Positions 23,396-32,098 of a stretch of DNA of 64,000 nucleotides are shown here, in pieces (position 1 is the first letter of the stretch; each line of letters starts with the position of its first letter). The stretch is from a virus. Both the position numbers and the translations under genes were made by a program. The stretch lies in IMG/VR virus record IMGVR_UViG_3300025598_000027, positions 1-64,000 of that record. The stretch is one strand, 5' to 3'. Below the pieces are notes generated by a model. That model ran no database searches, was not told the DNA's origin, and saw only the letters and a list, made by a program, of their open reading frames with translations.

Positions 23396-23432
23396 AAAAA
23401 AAGAAGAGGCCAAGTATACTTAGCCCCTTCTT
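23396..23432 (-). terminator. Intrinsic terminator between genes 19 and 20
   Basis: On the minus strand a near-palindromic stem (GAAGGGGCTAAGT/ACTTGGCCTCTTC) followed by T7. It ends the gene 19 message. Confidence 0.8.
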
Positions 23433-23474
23433 AAAATAATCTAAATTGTTTCAAGAGGCTGTCATAATAAAGTA

Positions 23475-24071
23475 TTAGGTGGAAATTGGACTAGTAGCCT
23501 GTGGTAGATACTGGTTAGCAGTTTCAAGAGTTGGTAGCCAGTAGTCGTAAGCGAATGTTACTTGGAATGTTTCGATCTGGTTTGTTGTATCCCAATTTAG
23601 AGTGATAGCATCAACTGAAGTTGGGAAAGCGCCAAGAATGGTATATTGACGGATAGGAGTACCATCTTTACCATATTGGATTACATCCATATCAGCCTTG
23701 TAATCATTTTCGTTAGTTGAATAAGCAACGTCACGAACGTTTGATTCTAAGCTGTTTAGCGAGTTTGACCACTTTTCGAACATAGAACGAACGAGGAAAT
23801 CTTCATCGTTCATTACTGTTACTGTCCAGTCTGCGAAAGTACGATCGCCCTGAACTTTAATCTTACGACCGAAGTAACCCACGTCGATCGCTGATATTGT
23901 AGCTGCTGGTAGCTGAGCTGCGCTGCAAGTAAAACGGAACTTGTCAGCGGAAGGAGCATCAGCTGCAACACCATCCGGAATACCTAGGTAAACTTCGAAT
24001 AGCGTAGGGCGAGCGCCTCCAAACTGGAGGCCTCTTGTCTTGAAAGTACTGATATTAAATCCTGAAGGCAT
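23475..24071 (-). CDS. 19: Tail tube protein gp19
   Basis: A 198-residue tail tube protein. Shared with gp19 homologues are PTLFEVYLGIP, FRFTCSAAQLPAATISAIDVGYFGRKIKVQGDRTF (described by position 45-80), DWTVTVMNDEDFLVRSMFEKW and the C-terminal FQVTFAYDYW. Hexamers of it stack to form the tube inside the sheath. The gene follows sheath gene 18 as in T4. An AATAAATA late box overlaps the gene 18 stop and a terminator follows. Confidence 0.95.
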   Translation of the reverse strand: MPSGFNISTFKTRGLQFGGARPTLFEVYLGIPDGVAADAPSADKFRFTCSAAQLPAATISAIDVGYFGRKIKVQGDRTFADWTVTVMNDEDFLVRSMFEKWSNSLNSLESNVRDVAYSTNENDYKADMDVIQYGKDGTPIRQYTILGAFPTSVDAITLNWDTTNQIETFQVTFAYDYWLPTLETANQYLPQATSPIST

Positions 24072-24098
24072 AGTTTATCTCCTTATTGACCTTTAGTC

Positions 24099-24106
24099 TA
24101 TTTATT
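24099..24106 (-). promoter_or_regulatory. Late promoter box AATAAATA of gene 19
   Basis: AATAAATA on the minus strand, 28 bases upstream of the gp19 start. Confidence 0.65.
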
Positions 24107-26213
24107 AAAATTTACCGACAATTTCAGAGAACTGTACGCCAGATCTTACAGCCACGAAGTTAAGCTGAATAAAGTTGATTGAGCGAGCAGGTTTAATATA
24201 GATATCACCCCAGAATTCGTTACGGTCAACTCTTTCAGGAGTATTGTTTGTAGCGTCACAAACTACTAGGAAGTCTGTAATACCACGGCGACCTTGAACG
24301 TCACGGAGATATGGAGTCACGAGATTCTTAAACTGAGCGCGAGTAAATTCATCGTTGAACTCGAACAGGAAGAACTTAGAAGCAGTAGAAATTGCTTTTT
24401 CAAGTACGATGAATAGACGACGAACGTTGATATGATCAAACGCCGATGGCTTAGTCTGAACAGTCTTGTCGCCGAATAAAACAGTACCCTGACCTGGGAA
24501 TGTTACAACTGGGTTAACACCGTTCTTGAAAAGAATATCTCTATCAGCCTTAGTTGGGTTCCAACGAAGTCTTAGAAGATTCTTAATCTGACCACGATTG
24601 AAGCCAGCTGGTGACCACCAAGGATCGCGAGTATTATCAGTACGAGCACATAGACCAGCAATATCACCGTTCATTGGAACGTAGCGATATACGTCATTGT
24701 AGCGATCATACATATACTTGTAACCAGTATCCATTACCGCATAAGAAGAGTCATGGATAGCGCCACGCCAGTTAACAATCGACTGAGCTTGGTTGCCTGG
24801 ATTTGACTGAACAAGAGTATCATCTGGGGAAACAAACAATACACAGTCTTTGCGAATTTCAGCGATATTGTCAATGATATAGTTTGCTAGCTGAGTGTTA
24901 TTGATTGTCTGGCCATTTACTGAAGTAGTACCGCCGATTGGCTTACCCTGCATGATCAATGAGATATCAACGTTTTCAGCTGAGTTGAAGTAGTCATATC
25001 CTGCAGCGATTGTTCCAAGAGGAGCAGTCGATTCTGTATAACCATCAGTACCGCTATTGAACGATAGAGTAAATGGAGTCTGGTTTGTTGAAGAAGTAAT
25101 ATTCAAAGCTGTATTTGATGTGGTTCCTGCACGATCTTGTGTCCAGTGAACATACAACGAATTATTTTCTAGAACAGTCTTGTAGTAGTTTGTAGCGCCA
25201 TTATCAGTCTTAGAATCAGTAGCGAACGATAGATCAGCATATGATTCTAGGATTGTTCCAGGAACACCAGTAAATGCACCATTTTCATCAGATACTACGA
25301 TATGTAGCTGGTCGTTTGCTGAAGTATTACCAAAATTAGACTGATAGTTTGACTGGCCTGGAGCAGAACTGATTACGTTGAAGTATTCCCAGTTACGCTT
25401 TAGAGTGCTGTTAACAGTACCGTTTGAAGTAAAGTTATAAGCTAATCTGTATGGCTCTTCTAGGTTAATAGCGAAGTAAGAACCAGTCGAGTTAGAAGTG
25501 ATGGAGCTGATTCCAGAGATCTGAACATATTGTGTTCCAAGAGCGCTGTTACCAACAGTCAGATAGTCGCCGATAGTCAGGTTAGCGACAAGAGCATGAG
25601 TATATGTGTTAGCATCGCCAGCAGAACCAGTACCGCCTGGGATAGCGTTAACAGTCGCTACGTTCGAACCAAGAACAAAGGTTGTAGTAGCTACAACGTC
25701 AAGGTTTGATGAACTTACTTTTGCGTTAGCATAAAGGTTTGAAGTATAAGCTGCAGCGCTATCGCAAACTGAAATCTTTAGAGAGTTACCGATTGCGCCT
25801 GGATATCTTGCTACGTAGTAAACGTCAGCATCAAAAGTGCCATCTAATTGTGGATAGAATGTATCATTCTTAACTGTCTGGGCTACTACGTTAGTTACTG
25901 ATCCTACGTTAGCAACAGCGGAAAGTGCGCCAGCTAGAGCGTTTGAAGAAGTAGTGTTAGCAGCACGAACCACCCAAAGGCGATTTGTGTAAGAAAGGAA
26001 GTTTGCTGCGGTAAACCATGTTTCAGCATTATTTGCATTTGGCTTACCGAAAACAGCAACAAGGTTTGCTTCTGAACTGATTAAACGTCTTGCACCAACT
26101 GGACCCCACTGGAAAATACCAGCAATAGCACCGTCAGAGGTAGCAACTGCAGGCACAATACCTGTTAGATCGATTTCGGTAACATTAACGCCTGGACTTA
26201 ATTGAAATGGCAT
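24105..26213 (-). CDS. 18: Tail sheath protein gp18
   Basis: A 702-residue contractile tail sheath protein; T4 gp18 is 659 aa. Conserved parts include the N-terminal SPGVNVTEIDLTGIVPAVATS, GAIAGIFQWGPVG, AETWFTAANFLSYTNRLWVVRA, and the C-terminal TFPGQGTVLFGDKTV, NVRRLFIVLEKAI and DIYIKPARSINFIQLNF. The variable middle (about 140-430) is Thr/Ser/Asn-rich. GGAGGAG precedes the ATG and an exact TATAAATA lies about 44 bases upstream. Confidence 0.97.
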   Translation of the reverse strand: MPFQLSPGVNVTEIDLTGIVPAVATSDGAIAGIFQWGPVGARRLISSEANLVAVFGKPNANNAETWFTAANFLSYTNRLWVVRAANTTSSNALAGALSAVANVGSVTNVVAQTVKNDTFYPQLDGTFDADVYYVARYPGAIGNSLKISVCDSAAAYTSNLYANAKVSSSNLDVVATTTFVLGSNVATVNAIPGGTGSAGDANTYTHALVANLTIGDYLTVGNSALGTQYVQISGISSITSNSTGSYFAINLEEPYRLAYNFTSNGTVNSTLKRNWEYFNVISSAPGQSNYQSNFGNTSANDQLHIVVSDENGAFTGVPGTILESYADLSFATDSKTDNGATNYYKTVLENNSLYVHWTQDRAGTTSNTALNITSSTNQTPFTLSFNSGTDGYTESTAPLGTIAAGYDYFNSAENVDISLIMQGKPIGGTTSVNGQTINNTQLANYIIDNIAEIRKDCVLFVSPDDTLVQSNPGNQAQSIVNWRGAIHDSSYAVMDTGYKYMYDRYNDVYRYVPMNGDIAGLCARTDNTRDPWWSPAGFNRGQIKNLLRLRWNPTKADRDILFKNGVNPVVTFPGQGTVLFGDKTVQTKPSAFDHINVRRLFIVLEKAISTASKFFLFEFNDEFTRAQFKNLVTPYLRDVQGRRGITDFLVVCDATNNTPERVDRNEFWGDIYIKPARSINFIQLNFVAVRSGVQFSEIVGKF

Positions 26214-26256
26214 TTTATTTCTCCTCCAATGGAAAGGCTCTTATTCATTCTGTTTT

Positions 26257-26264
26257 TATTTATA
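26257..26264 (-). promoter_or_regulatory. Late promoter box TATAAATA of gene 18
   Basis: Exact consensus, upstream of the sheath gene and overlapping the 3' end of gene 17. Confidence 0.8.
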
Positions 26265-27909
26265 TATCTTTGAATTCCTCAGAATCATCACGATATAGCC
26301 AATTCCCACGGAAAGGTGTGGGGTCCAACACAATATCCAGGTCTTCACCAAAATCTACAAATCCAAAAGGTACAAGATCGTTTTCGATCTCTTCGTCGGT
26401 CTTATCTCTCAATTTCATTAGAGTATTTATATTCGTATACTCTTTGAAATATTGTTGGTCTGTCAGCCAGCCAAACAACACCAGACACATCACCAAATCG
26501 TCATGGTGCCCAGGTTCAGCCTCATAACTGTTGTTTTTCTTAGAGAATGTGCCGAGCTCGGCAATGGTATAAAAGTCATTAATTACTAATTGATTCTGTT
26601 CGACAAGTAACTTCAACATAGAACAGCCGATAGCTTTTACGACTTTTGTGGTGCGGATACCCTTATCAATCGATGAACCACCAAACCCAGTCGTAATACG
26701 TTTACCGCTTCTCCCAGCATTTTCAGTGAACAATACGTTCTCATATTCTAAATCGTTGTGTAGAGTTACCGATACACTCTCACCAATATCATTTATTTCT
26801 ACAAGAACTGCAGCCTTGTTATATATTCTACCTATCTGATTTATTGTCGTAGCAAAATCATAGGGTGTTATATTATTATTTCTATAGATAGCAGCCTGTT
26901 GATATGGCATGGTAGTCACATCAATCAACTGGAATGCAGAATAATCCAGTCCTTTACCTCTAGATACGTCAGCTACGAGAACATAAGAATGCCCAGCTTC
27001 TGGCTGTTTATAGACATACAATCCTTCGTTCTGATGTAATGTATTTAAATGGACGAGCTCTTTTAGTTTCCAGCCTGAGATAAGAGTCCCAGAACTACCC
27101 ATAAATTCTACACAATATTCTTGTTCAAATTTCTGAGTATCAAAATTCATACCAGATAAAGTCTCAACACGCCATTTCTCATCACGTCCTGGAACGTCAT
27201 GCCACATGACTTTCAATGCTTCATATTGATTACGTTTCTCGGAAGCATTTACCCATATAGAATAGAAATGGTTCAGGCCATTCGGCGTTGATACGAGAAC
27301 AATCTTTGAATCTTTACCAGACGAGATAGTAGGATAAACTGAGGTGAAGAAAGAGTCCCAATTTTCAATGAACGCTGCTTCGTCGATGAACAGAAGGTTG
27401 ATAGAATAACCACGAATGTTGTCGGAGCTTGTTGAAGAAGCGATAACACGGCTGTTATTTTCAAGCTCGAACGAACCTTTGTTCCATTCCTTTACGCCCT
27501 GTTGTAACCACTTTGGAAGATGTTGGAACGCTAGCTGGATACGTCCCATAATTTCACGGGCGGTTTCCCCCTTGTTGGCCAATAGAGCGACTGTCTTTTC
27601 GCCGTGAAACAATACATACCAGAGAATGAAAGCACAGGTCGTAGTCGATTTACCAGCCTGACGTGCAGTAGCAATAATCGTATAACGATTATCTTTCATA
27701 GAGCGGAGCATCTCTTTCTGATAATCATACAATTTAAAACTGATTAGACCCTTATCAATACTGATAATTTTCATGTAAGTTTCAGTAAAATAAACTGGGT
27801 CTTGAGAACACTTGAGCCATTCCTGAATCATATCAGGAGTGAATTGAATCTTTTGCTGTGCTCTCTTTAGATTAGGGTTGCCGTTATACGACTTGATCGT
27901 TGGATCCAT
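26260..27909 (-). CDS. 17: Terminase large subunit gp17
   Basis: A 549-residue packaging motor. The ATPase half has Walker A ARQAGKST (82-89), Walker B LLFIDEAAF (D176, E177) and the coupling motif STPNG. The RNase H-like nuclease half has acidic residues in VADVSRGKGLDYSAF, VEINDIGES and HHDDLVM. It docks on the portal, cuts concatemers and pumps DNA. It overlaps gene 16 by 26 bases. Confidence 0.97.
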   Translation of the reverse strand: MDPTIKSYNGNPNLKRAQQKIQFTPDMIQEWLKCSQDPVYFTETYMKIISIDKGLISFKLYDYQKEMLRSMKDNRYTIIATARQAGKSTTTCAFILWYVLFHGEKTVALLANKGETAREIMGRIQLAFQHLPKWLQQGVKEWNKGSFELENNSRVIASSTSSDNIRGYSINLLFIDEAAFIENWDSFFTSVYPTISSGKDSKIVLVSTPNGLNHFYSIWVNASEKRNQYEALKVMWHDVPGRDEKWRVETLSGMNFDTQKFEQEYCVEFMGSSGTLISGWKLKELVHLNTLHQNEGLYVYKQPEAGHSYVLVADVSRGKGLDYSAFQLIDVTTMPYQQAAIYRNNNITPYDFATTINQIGRIYNKAAVLVEINDIGESVSVTLHNDLEYENVLFTENAGRSGKRITTGFGGSSIDKGIRTTKVVKAIGCSMLKLLVEQNQLVINDFYTIAELGTFSKKNNSYEAEPGHHDDLVMCLVLFGWLTDQQYFKEYTNINTLMKLRDKTDEEIENDLVPFGFVDFGEDLDIVLDPTPFRGNWLYRDDSEEFKDI

Positions 27910-28315
27910 TTTTCATATTCTCTATCATTTTCTGAAGCTCTGATGTAGAACCAACAAACAGATTATTCGTTACCTGTTTTGCATCTTGGTTGTGTGGCTC
28001 ATCAGCAGCTTGTATGTCACGGATTTTCTTTTGTAATTCCATTAGATCTTTGTTAGCATCTAGCTGCACTTTTAACAATGTGGCTAGAACTTCAAACGCT
28101 CTTGGGTGTTGAGATGCATCCGCGATCTGGGATAATTTATCTATAGCATGAGAACCGTTTTGAATTACCTCATGTATATTTGAACGAGCTAGATTGAAGT
28201 CGGTCATAGCACTATCGTCTTTAGCCGAAGCAACAATAGTAGCAACAACGCTCTCAGTTTTGGCTGGGGGAGTTACTCCTAGAGCATTCCAGACAGGATC
28301 ATTATTAGCAGTCAT
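27884..28315 (-). CDS. 16: Terminase small subunit gp16
   Basis: A 143-residue protein aligning with T4 gp16 (164 aa) in the central helical part (ARSNIHEVIQNGSHAIDKL; HPRAFEVLATLLKVQLDANK) and in NNLFVGSTSELQKMI, equivalent to T4 VFMGSPTELMDEI. It regulates gp17 and recognises DNA for packaging. The ATG at 28315 overlaps the gene 15 stop as TGATG; a TTG codon just before it is not needed. Confidence 0.9.
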   Translation of the reverse strand: MTANNDPVWNALGVTPPAKTESVVATIVASAKDDSAMTDFNLARSNIHEVIQNGSHAIDKLSQIADASQHPRAFEVLATLLKVQLDANKDLMELQKKIRDIQAADEPHNQDAKQVTNNLFVGSTSELQKMIENMKNGSNDQVV

Positions 28316-29151
28316 CAAACACCTGTATTTGTATTCGTTTGAACATAACCAAAATCAGAAGTTGCAGTAATTAGATTCGGGTCGATAGAAGCAGAACTAT
28401 TTGCTGTTGGTTGGCCGTTAGATGTCAATCCAGGCTGAGTCTGTAAGAAAGCAGCAGGATTAGTATTACCAACAACTGTTGATATCGCACCATCAGCAAC
28501 TGTTGGAGTATAGAATACAGTATTAGCAAATTTAATGATAGCACCAGTCTTAACTGGGCCATAGATAAAACCTTTGAGTGTAAAATCTAAAGTCCATGTT
28601 AAAGATCTACGTTCTGTAAATTGACCCTCATAAACATCTTCTTGGGCGACTGTATCTAATATGATTGGTATCTCTTGGGTAATTTCCATCTCAGGAATGA
28701 GCTGTACTGTAGTAGTCCAGTCAGGAGTAAAATATGGTAGGATCTGCTCAATAATCTTAGTGCCGTCCTCAGCATTCTTAACCATGATATGCAATTTAAA
28801 CCCAATATTATATGGTACTGGGTTATACTGATATTTCATAATATTAGCATTATTCGCCTGACTTACTACGACCTTATTTACAGTATTCAATTTTCTGTTA
28901 CCATCGTATGATATATTGGTCATCTCAAATGCCATCAATGGTAGCGTAGGAGTTGCTGTCTGACGATCAATATTAGGATCAGAATTCAGACGAGCTAGCA
29001 TCTTTTCTTTTGGTGAATATGTAATCGGAACTTTAATCAGTTCTGTCATCGCACCATTGTGTGTGCGAGTAATACTGATAGAATCGAACAAAGTCCCAAA
29101 CAGAGTAACATATTTGCGTATAATAGAATGATAATAAGTTTGATAAAACAT
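28315..29151 (-). CDS. 15: Tail completion/sheath terminator gp15
   Basis: A 278-residue protein matching T4 gp15 (272 aa). Shared are the N-terminal YYHSIIRKYVTLFGTLFDSI, IKVPITYSPKEKMLARLN, the YNPVPYNIGFKLHIMVKN block, EQILPYFTPDWTTTVQ, and RRSLTWTLDFTLKGFIYGPV. It caps the tail and joins it to the neck. It overlaps gene 14 as TAATG. Confidence 0.94.
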   Translation of the reverse strand: MFYQTYYHSIIRKYVTLFGTLFDSISITRTHNGAMTELIKVPITYSPKEKMLARLNSDPNIDRQTATPTLPLMAFEMTNISYDGNRKLNTVNKVVVSQANNANIMKYQYNPVPYNIGFKLHIMVKNAEDGTKIIEQILPYFTPDWTTTVQLIPEMEITQEIPIILDTVAQEDVYEGQFTERRSLTWTLDFTLKGFIYGPVKTGAIIKFANTVFYTPTVADGAISTVVGNTNPAAFLQTQPGLTSNGQPTANSSASIDPNLITATSDFGYVQTNTNTGV

Positions 29152-29894
29152 TATACAACACCTTCGCTGAATGGATCTCTGACGCTGAAGTCAATAAACG
29201 AAGAAGAACCTAATGAGAAATTATTAGAACCATTATCTAATGTTTCATTCTCAGCGCCTGGAACAATAGTCTCTAGATTACATGCTTCAACAACAATGTA
29301 ATTATCATCTTCATCGGTTAACCAATTGTCATCTTCATCTCTGATAGAATAATCAAGGATGTTGGTTGAGAATTTAGTCTGAATGATATCAATCTCAGGA
29401 ATGCCAGTATTAAACACTTCATCGCTGTATTCAAACAATTCACATGTCATTTCCCAGGTCTGTAATGCTCCGAGCTGGTAGAACATCTCAAACTTGTTAA
29501 CGAATTTAATCTGGAAACATTTTTTATTCAGTGGGAAATAGATTAGATCGCCTTCTCGTGGTCTTACGAATGAAGTATACGCACCGATCTCGTCATTGAA
29601 TACTCTCTGAGCAATAGAGAATGTAACTTGGTCTCTGATCTCAAGACCAAACTTAGACATAAAATTACCATCGCCCGTAAAGCCATCAACAGACTTAATA
29701 TAAAATTCAACAAGAAACGCTGAGTTATAAACCGACTGATCATCAGCCGTCAACAACTGATCATAATTACCAAGATTACGAGGAACATAATACATGTCCT
29801 CGCCATATATGCGAATAGCCTCGATGATAAGATTCTCGAGAAGCTGTTGCTCTTGGCTTGATTGAAAGTTGTTGAAATAAAAATTAGTGCTAAT
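29151..29894 (-). CDS. 14: Neck protein gp14 with apparent ATT start
   Basis: A 247-residue neck protein. The core MYYVPRNLGNYDQLLTADDQ, FVRPREGDLIYFPLNKKCFQI and FEMFYQLGALQTWEMT match gp14. The first ATG (29795) lies 33 codons inside the family domain. In-frame residues before it (STNFYFNNFQSSQEQQLLE) belong to the conserved gp14 N terminus. No ATG, GTG or TTG exists upstream before a stop. An ATT at 29892-29894 lies five bases after a perfect AGGAGG, so translation probably begins there. The homing endonuclease gene ends 20 bases upstream, so the start may have changed during that insertion, or a base was misread. Gp14 forms the head-tail collar with gp13 and gp15. Confidence 0.8.
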   Translation of the reverse strand: MSTNFYFNNFQSSQEQQLLENLIIEAIRIYGEDMYYVPRNLGNYDQLLTADDQSVYNSAFLVEFYIKSVDGFTGDGNFMSKFGLEIRDQVTFSIAQRVFNDEIGAYTSFVRPREGDLIYFPLNKKCFQIKFVNKFEMFYQLGALQTWEMTCELFEYSDEVFNTGIPEIDIIQTKFSTNILDYSIRDEDDNWLTDEDDNYIVVEACNLETIVPGAENETLDNGSNNFSLGSSSFIDFSVRDPFSEGVV

Positions 29895-29914
29895 CTTAAC
29901 CTCCTGTTAAAAGG

Positions 29915-30595
29915 TTAATTGCAAACGAATTTTTGTTTACATTTTTCATTGTGATATCGACCTATGTTTCCAGCATTACCCTCAAAATCACAATGAGAAC
30001 ATTTGATTTTTTTATTATTTAGTTCTTTGAAGATAGTTGTTTCTTTTATTCTATTTTTATGAGATTCTGATAATTTTCTACCACGATTAGCAGCTGCAGC
30101 CATAGCTATTGCTTTTGAATTATCTTTCCCAGTATTTTTACCTTTATTAGAAACACTCATTTTAGCTCTAACTTCTGGTTCAGAAGCTCTATTGTTTCTT
30201 TTTGCCAATCCAGCAAGATATTTTTCACGAACTTCTGGACGATTCATAGCCTCTTTTGTTTTTTCGGAAATGCGTTGTTTTATCGATAAAGAAGAATTAA
30301 CATCGGTAGCCCAGTGACCCCATTTATGTTTACGTAAATTATAATATTTTTTACCAAGCTCTTCCTCTTTTATAAAAGAAAGCCACTTATATTCTTCTTC
30401 AAACATTTTTTCTCTACTAGAAATTTTATCAATTATTATTTTTCTAACAAAATCATTATTTCTTCTATTATACGCCTTTCTCATTCTATCTGATGAACAA
30501 ATATATCCATCATTAACTGTTCCCCAATGACATCCTACATAATACATTTTACGTTTTTTATCAAACCAGATATAAACAAATCCGTATTTTTCCAT
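29915..30595 (-). CDS. GIY-YIG homing endonuclease with NUMOD3 motifs and zinc finger
   Basis: A 226-residue free-standing homing endonuclease. The GIY-YIG core is FVYIW (6-10) and YYVGCHWG (18-25), followed by the DGYICSSDRMRKAYNRR segment with the catalytic Arg and a Glu in the EKMFEEEYKW helix. The middle carries two NUMOD3-type DNA-binding motifs (SEPEVRAKMSVSNKGK; GRKLSESHKNRIKE). The C terminus is a CxxC..H..C zinc finger (CSHCDFEGNAGNIGRYHNEKC, positions 200-220). It separates neck genes 13 and 14, normally adjacent, and has its own exact late box. Base composition is visibly more A+T-rich than its neighbours, consistent with recent invasion. Confidence 0.9.
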   Translation of the reverse strand: MEKYGFVYIWFDKKRKMYYVGCHWGTVNDGYICSSDRMRKAYNRRNNDFVRKIIIDKISSREKMFEEEYKWLSFIKEEELGKKYYNLRKHKWGHWATDVNSSLSIKQRISEKTKEAMNRPEVREKYLAGLAKRNNRASEPEVRAKMSVSNKGKNTGKDNSKAIAMAAAANRGRKLSESHKNRIKETTIFKELNNKKIKCSHCDFEGNAGNIGRYHNEKCKQKFVCN

Positions 30596-30628
30596 ATTAT
30601 ACTCCTATAAAAAATATTTTTACAAAAG

Positions 30629-30636
30629 TATTTATA
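30629..30636 (-). promoter_or_regulatory. Late promoter box TATAAATA of the homing endonuclease gene
   Basis: Exact consensus in the 54-base gap after gene 13, 34 bases upstream of the endonuclease start. Confidence 0.75.
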
Positions 30637-30649
30637 TAAAACGGTCGCG

Positions 30650-31390
30650 CTATCCGATCATATCTGCAACAGGCAAGCTGTAAGTATTGATCATCTCTGT
30701 CTCTAGATTCTTACGCTCTTCTACTGCTTCATCATAGATCTTCTGACCATTAAAAGTAAGACCACCTGGAAGTTGCATACCGTTGAACTTTTTAAGATTC
30801 TGACCCCACTGTTCTTTGATCAGACATTCAGCATAACGAGCCAACCAACGGTCGCCCCATGCGCGAGTGTATTCGTCAGGATTGACGATCTGATATGCCT
30901 CAACGATAATATAATCGCCTACGTTGATGATAGACCAATCCATATCGATATAGAATCTATTCATATGGCGATTATAACGGAATGGCTGTTGGCCGACTAG
31001 CATCTGCTCTAGGAACTGAACGTGTTGTAGAGCCATGTAATAAGGAACCATCGAGACCGATGTAAGGGTGTATAGATCGTTCAATGCGATCTGGTAACGG
31101 ATGTTAAACAGATTGTTGGTGTTGAGAGCCTGACCGATTGGGAATAGATTTACAGCTCCAATGATATTATCTGGCATCGTAATGTAACGATTGACAATAT
31201 CAGTCTGAGTAACCTGATATTTGTAATACATCTTATCAGAACCATCAAAGTGATAGTCCCAGAAATAGCGAAGAGCCTCGTCTACACGATCGTCTACCTG
31301 ATCATCATCTACGTTAATCTCAATAACAGGCTTACCTAACTTGCGGAGGCAATATTCTTTAAATTGGTCTCTGGTTGTTGGAACTGCCAT
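30650..31390 (-). CDS. 13: Neck protein gp13
   Basis: A 246-residue neck protein matching gp13. It has TTRDQFKEYCLRKLGKPVIE, DDRVDEALRYFWDYHFDGSD, the NRHMNRFYIDMDWSIINVGDY block, AWGDRWLARYAECLIKEQWG and NLKKFNGMQLPGGLTFNGQ. With gp14 it forms the ring that seals the packaged head and accepts the tail. A late box AATAAATA lies 29 bases upstream. Confidence 0.96.
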   Translation of the reverse strand: MAVPTTRDQFKEYCLRKLGKPVIEINVDDDQVDDRVDEALRYFWDYHFDGSDKMYYKYQVTQTDIVNRYITMPDNIIGAVNLFPIGQALNTNNLFNIRYQIALNDLYTLTSVSMVPYYMALQHVQFLEQMLVGQQPFRYNRHMNRFYIDMDWSIINVGDYIIVEAYQIVNPDEYTRAWGDRWLARYAECLIKEQWGQNLKKFNGMQLPGGLTFNGQKIYDEAVEERKNLETEMINTYSLPVADMIG

Positions 31391-31418
31391 TTTTTACTTC
31401 CGTGGTTGATGTTTATTG

Positions 31419-31426
31419 TATTTATT
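31419..31426 (-). promoter_or_regulatory. Late promoter box AATAAATA of gene 13
   Basis: AATAAATA on the minus strand, 29 bases upstream of the gp13 start and overlapping the stop of the oxygenase gene. Confidence 0.65.
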
Positions 31427-32087
31427 ATAAATCATCCCCGAACATTTCACGATCCCTGAAATCCTGATAATCATATCTATCATATGGATCAATAAGAGTC
31501 TTACCTATTGGCATAACATTAAAGCCGATAATCTTTCTAGTCTCGCCTTTGTTTGTCTTAGTAGTATGCCTTAGCCAACCTGGGAATATTACGAGTTTAC
31601 CCTCTTCCCATGGCACATGATGTTCGCTATTAAAAGTAGTAGTAAAATTTGTTTTTCTGGAATTTTGCCCCATACGGATACTCATAAAATCACCAAGAAT
31701 ATTTTGGAATATCGTACCAGATGGGTTTTGTGCGTCAGAATCTAGATAATAGACAGCTCCAAAAAGAGAGTTACCATGCGTATGCACATGATGATATCCA
31801 TTATGACCCTGTTTCACGCCCCAGCAACTCGTGATACCTACATCATGATTTAGAGTAATATCACTCATCATCTCATAAATAGACTGTAAAAAGAAAACTC
31901 TAATCGGATTAAACAATTGTTGTTTATGTAAATTGGGTCCGGTTATATCAAAATGATTCTTTTTTAGTTTTTTATTTTTTGAGTAATCATATTCATCTAG
32001 ATATTGACTCCAGCTCTGTTTAAATTTTTCATGCTCTTCAAATTTAAAAGAATAGACTGGAATTCTAAAGATATCCAACATTTCCAT
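31425..32087 (-). CDS. Putative 2OG-Fe(II) oxygenase (TIGR02466-like)
   Basis: A 220-residue double-stranded beta-helix oxygenase. Metal ligands are likely in GYHHVHTHGNSLFGAVYYL (H100-x-H102/H104), with distal H174 in LVIFPGWLRHTTKTN and 2OG-binding R184 in GETRKIIGFNVMP. This layout fits the TIGR02466 family common in cyanophages, whose substrates are unknown. It lies at the 3' end of the collagen operon, 11 bases after the stand-alone Hint gene, so a role in modifying fibre proteins is plausible. AAGGA lies eight bases before the ATG. Confidence 0.75.
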   Translation of the reverse strand: MEMLDIFRIPVYSFKFEEHEKFKQSWSQYLDEYDYSKNKKLKKNHFDITGPNLHKQQLFNPIRVFFLQSIYEMMSDITLNHDVGITSCWGVKQGHNGYHHVHTHGNSLFGAVYYLDSDAQNPSGTIFQNILGDFMSIRMGQNSRKTNFTTTFNSEHHVPWEEGKLVIFPGWLRHTTKTNKGETRKIIGFNVMPIGKTLIDPYDRYDYQDFRDREMFGDDL

Positions 32088-32098
32088 AATTTAATTCC

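Noticed and set aside
23433-23474. Possible sigma70 promoter upstream of gene 20
   Set aside because: TTGAAA is followed by a poor -10 at 15 bases; too weak to call.
29796-29914. Intron or inteins interrupting gene 14
   Set aside because: The gp14 frame is continuous from the ATT to the stop and the endonuclease gene is intergenic.
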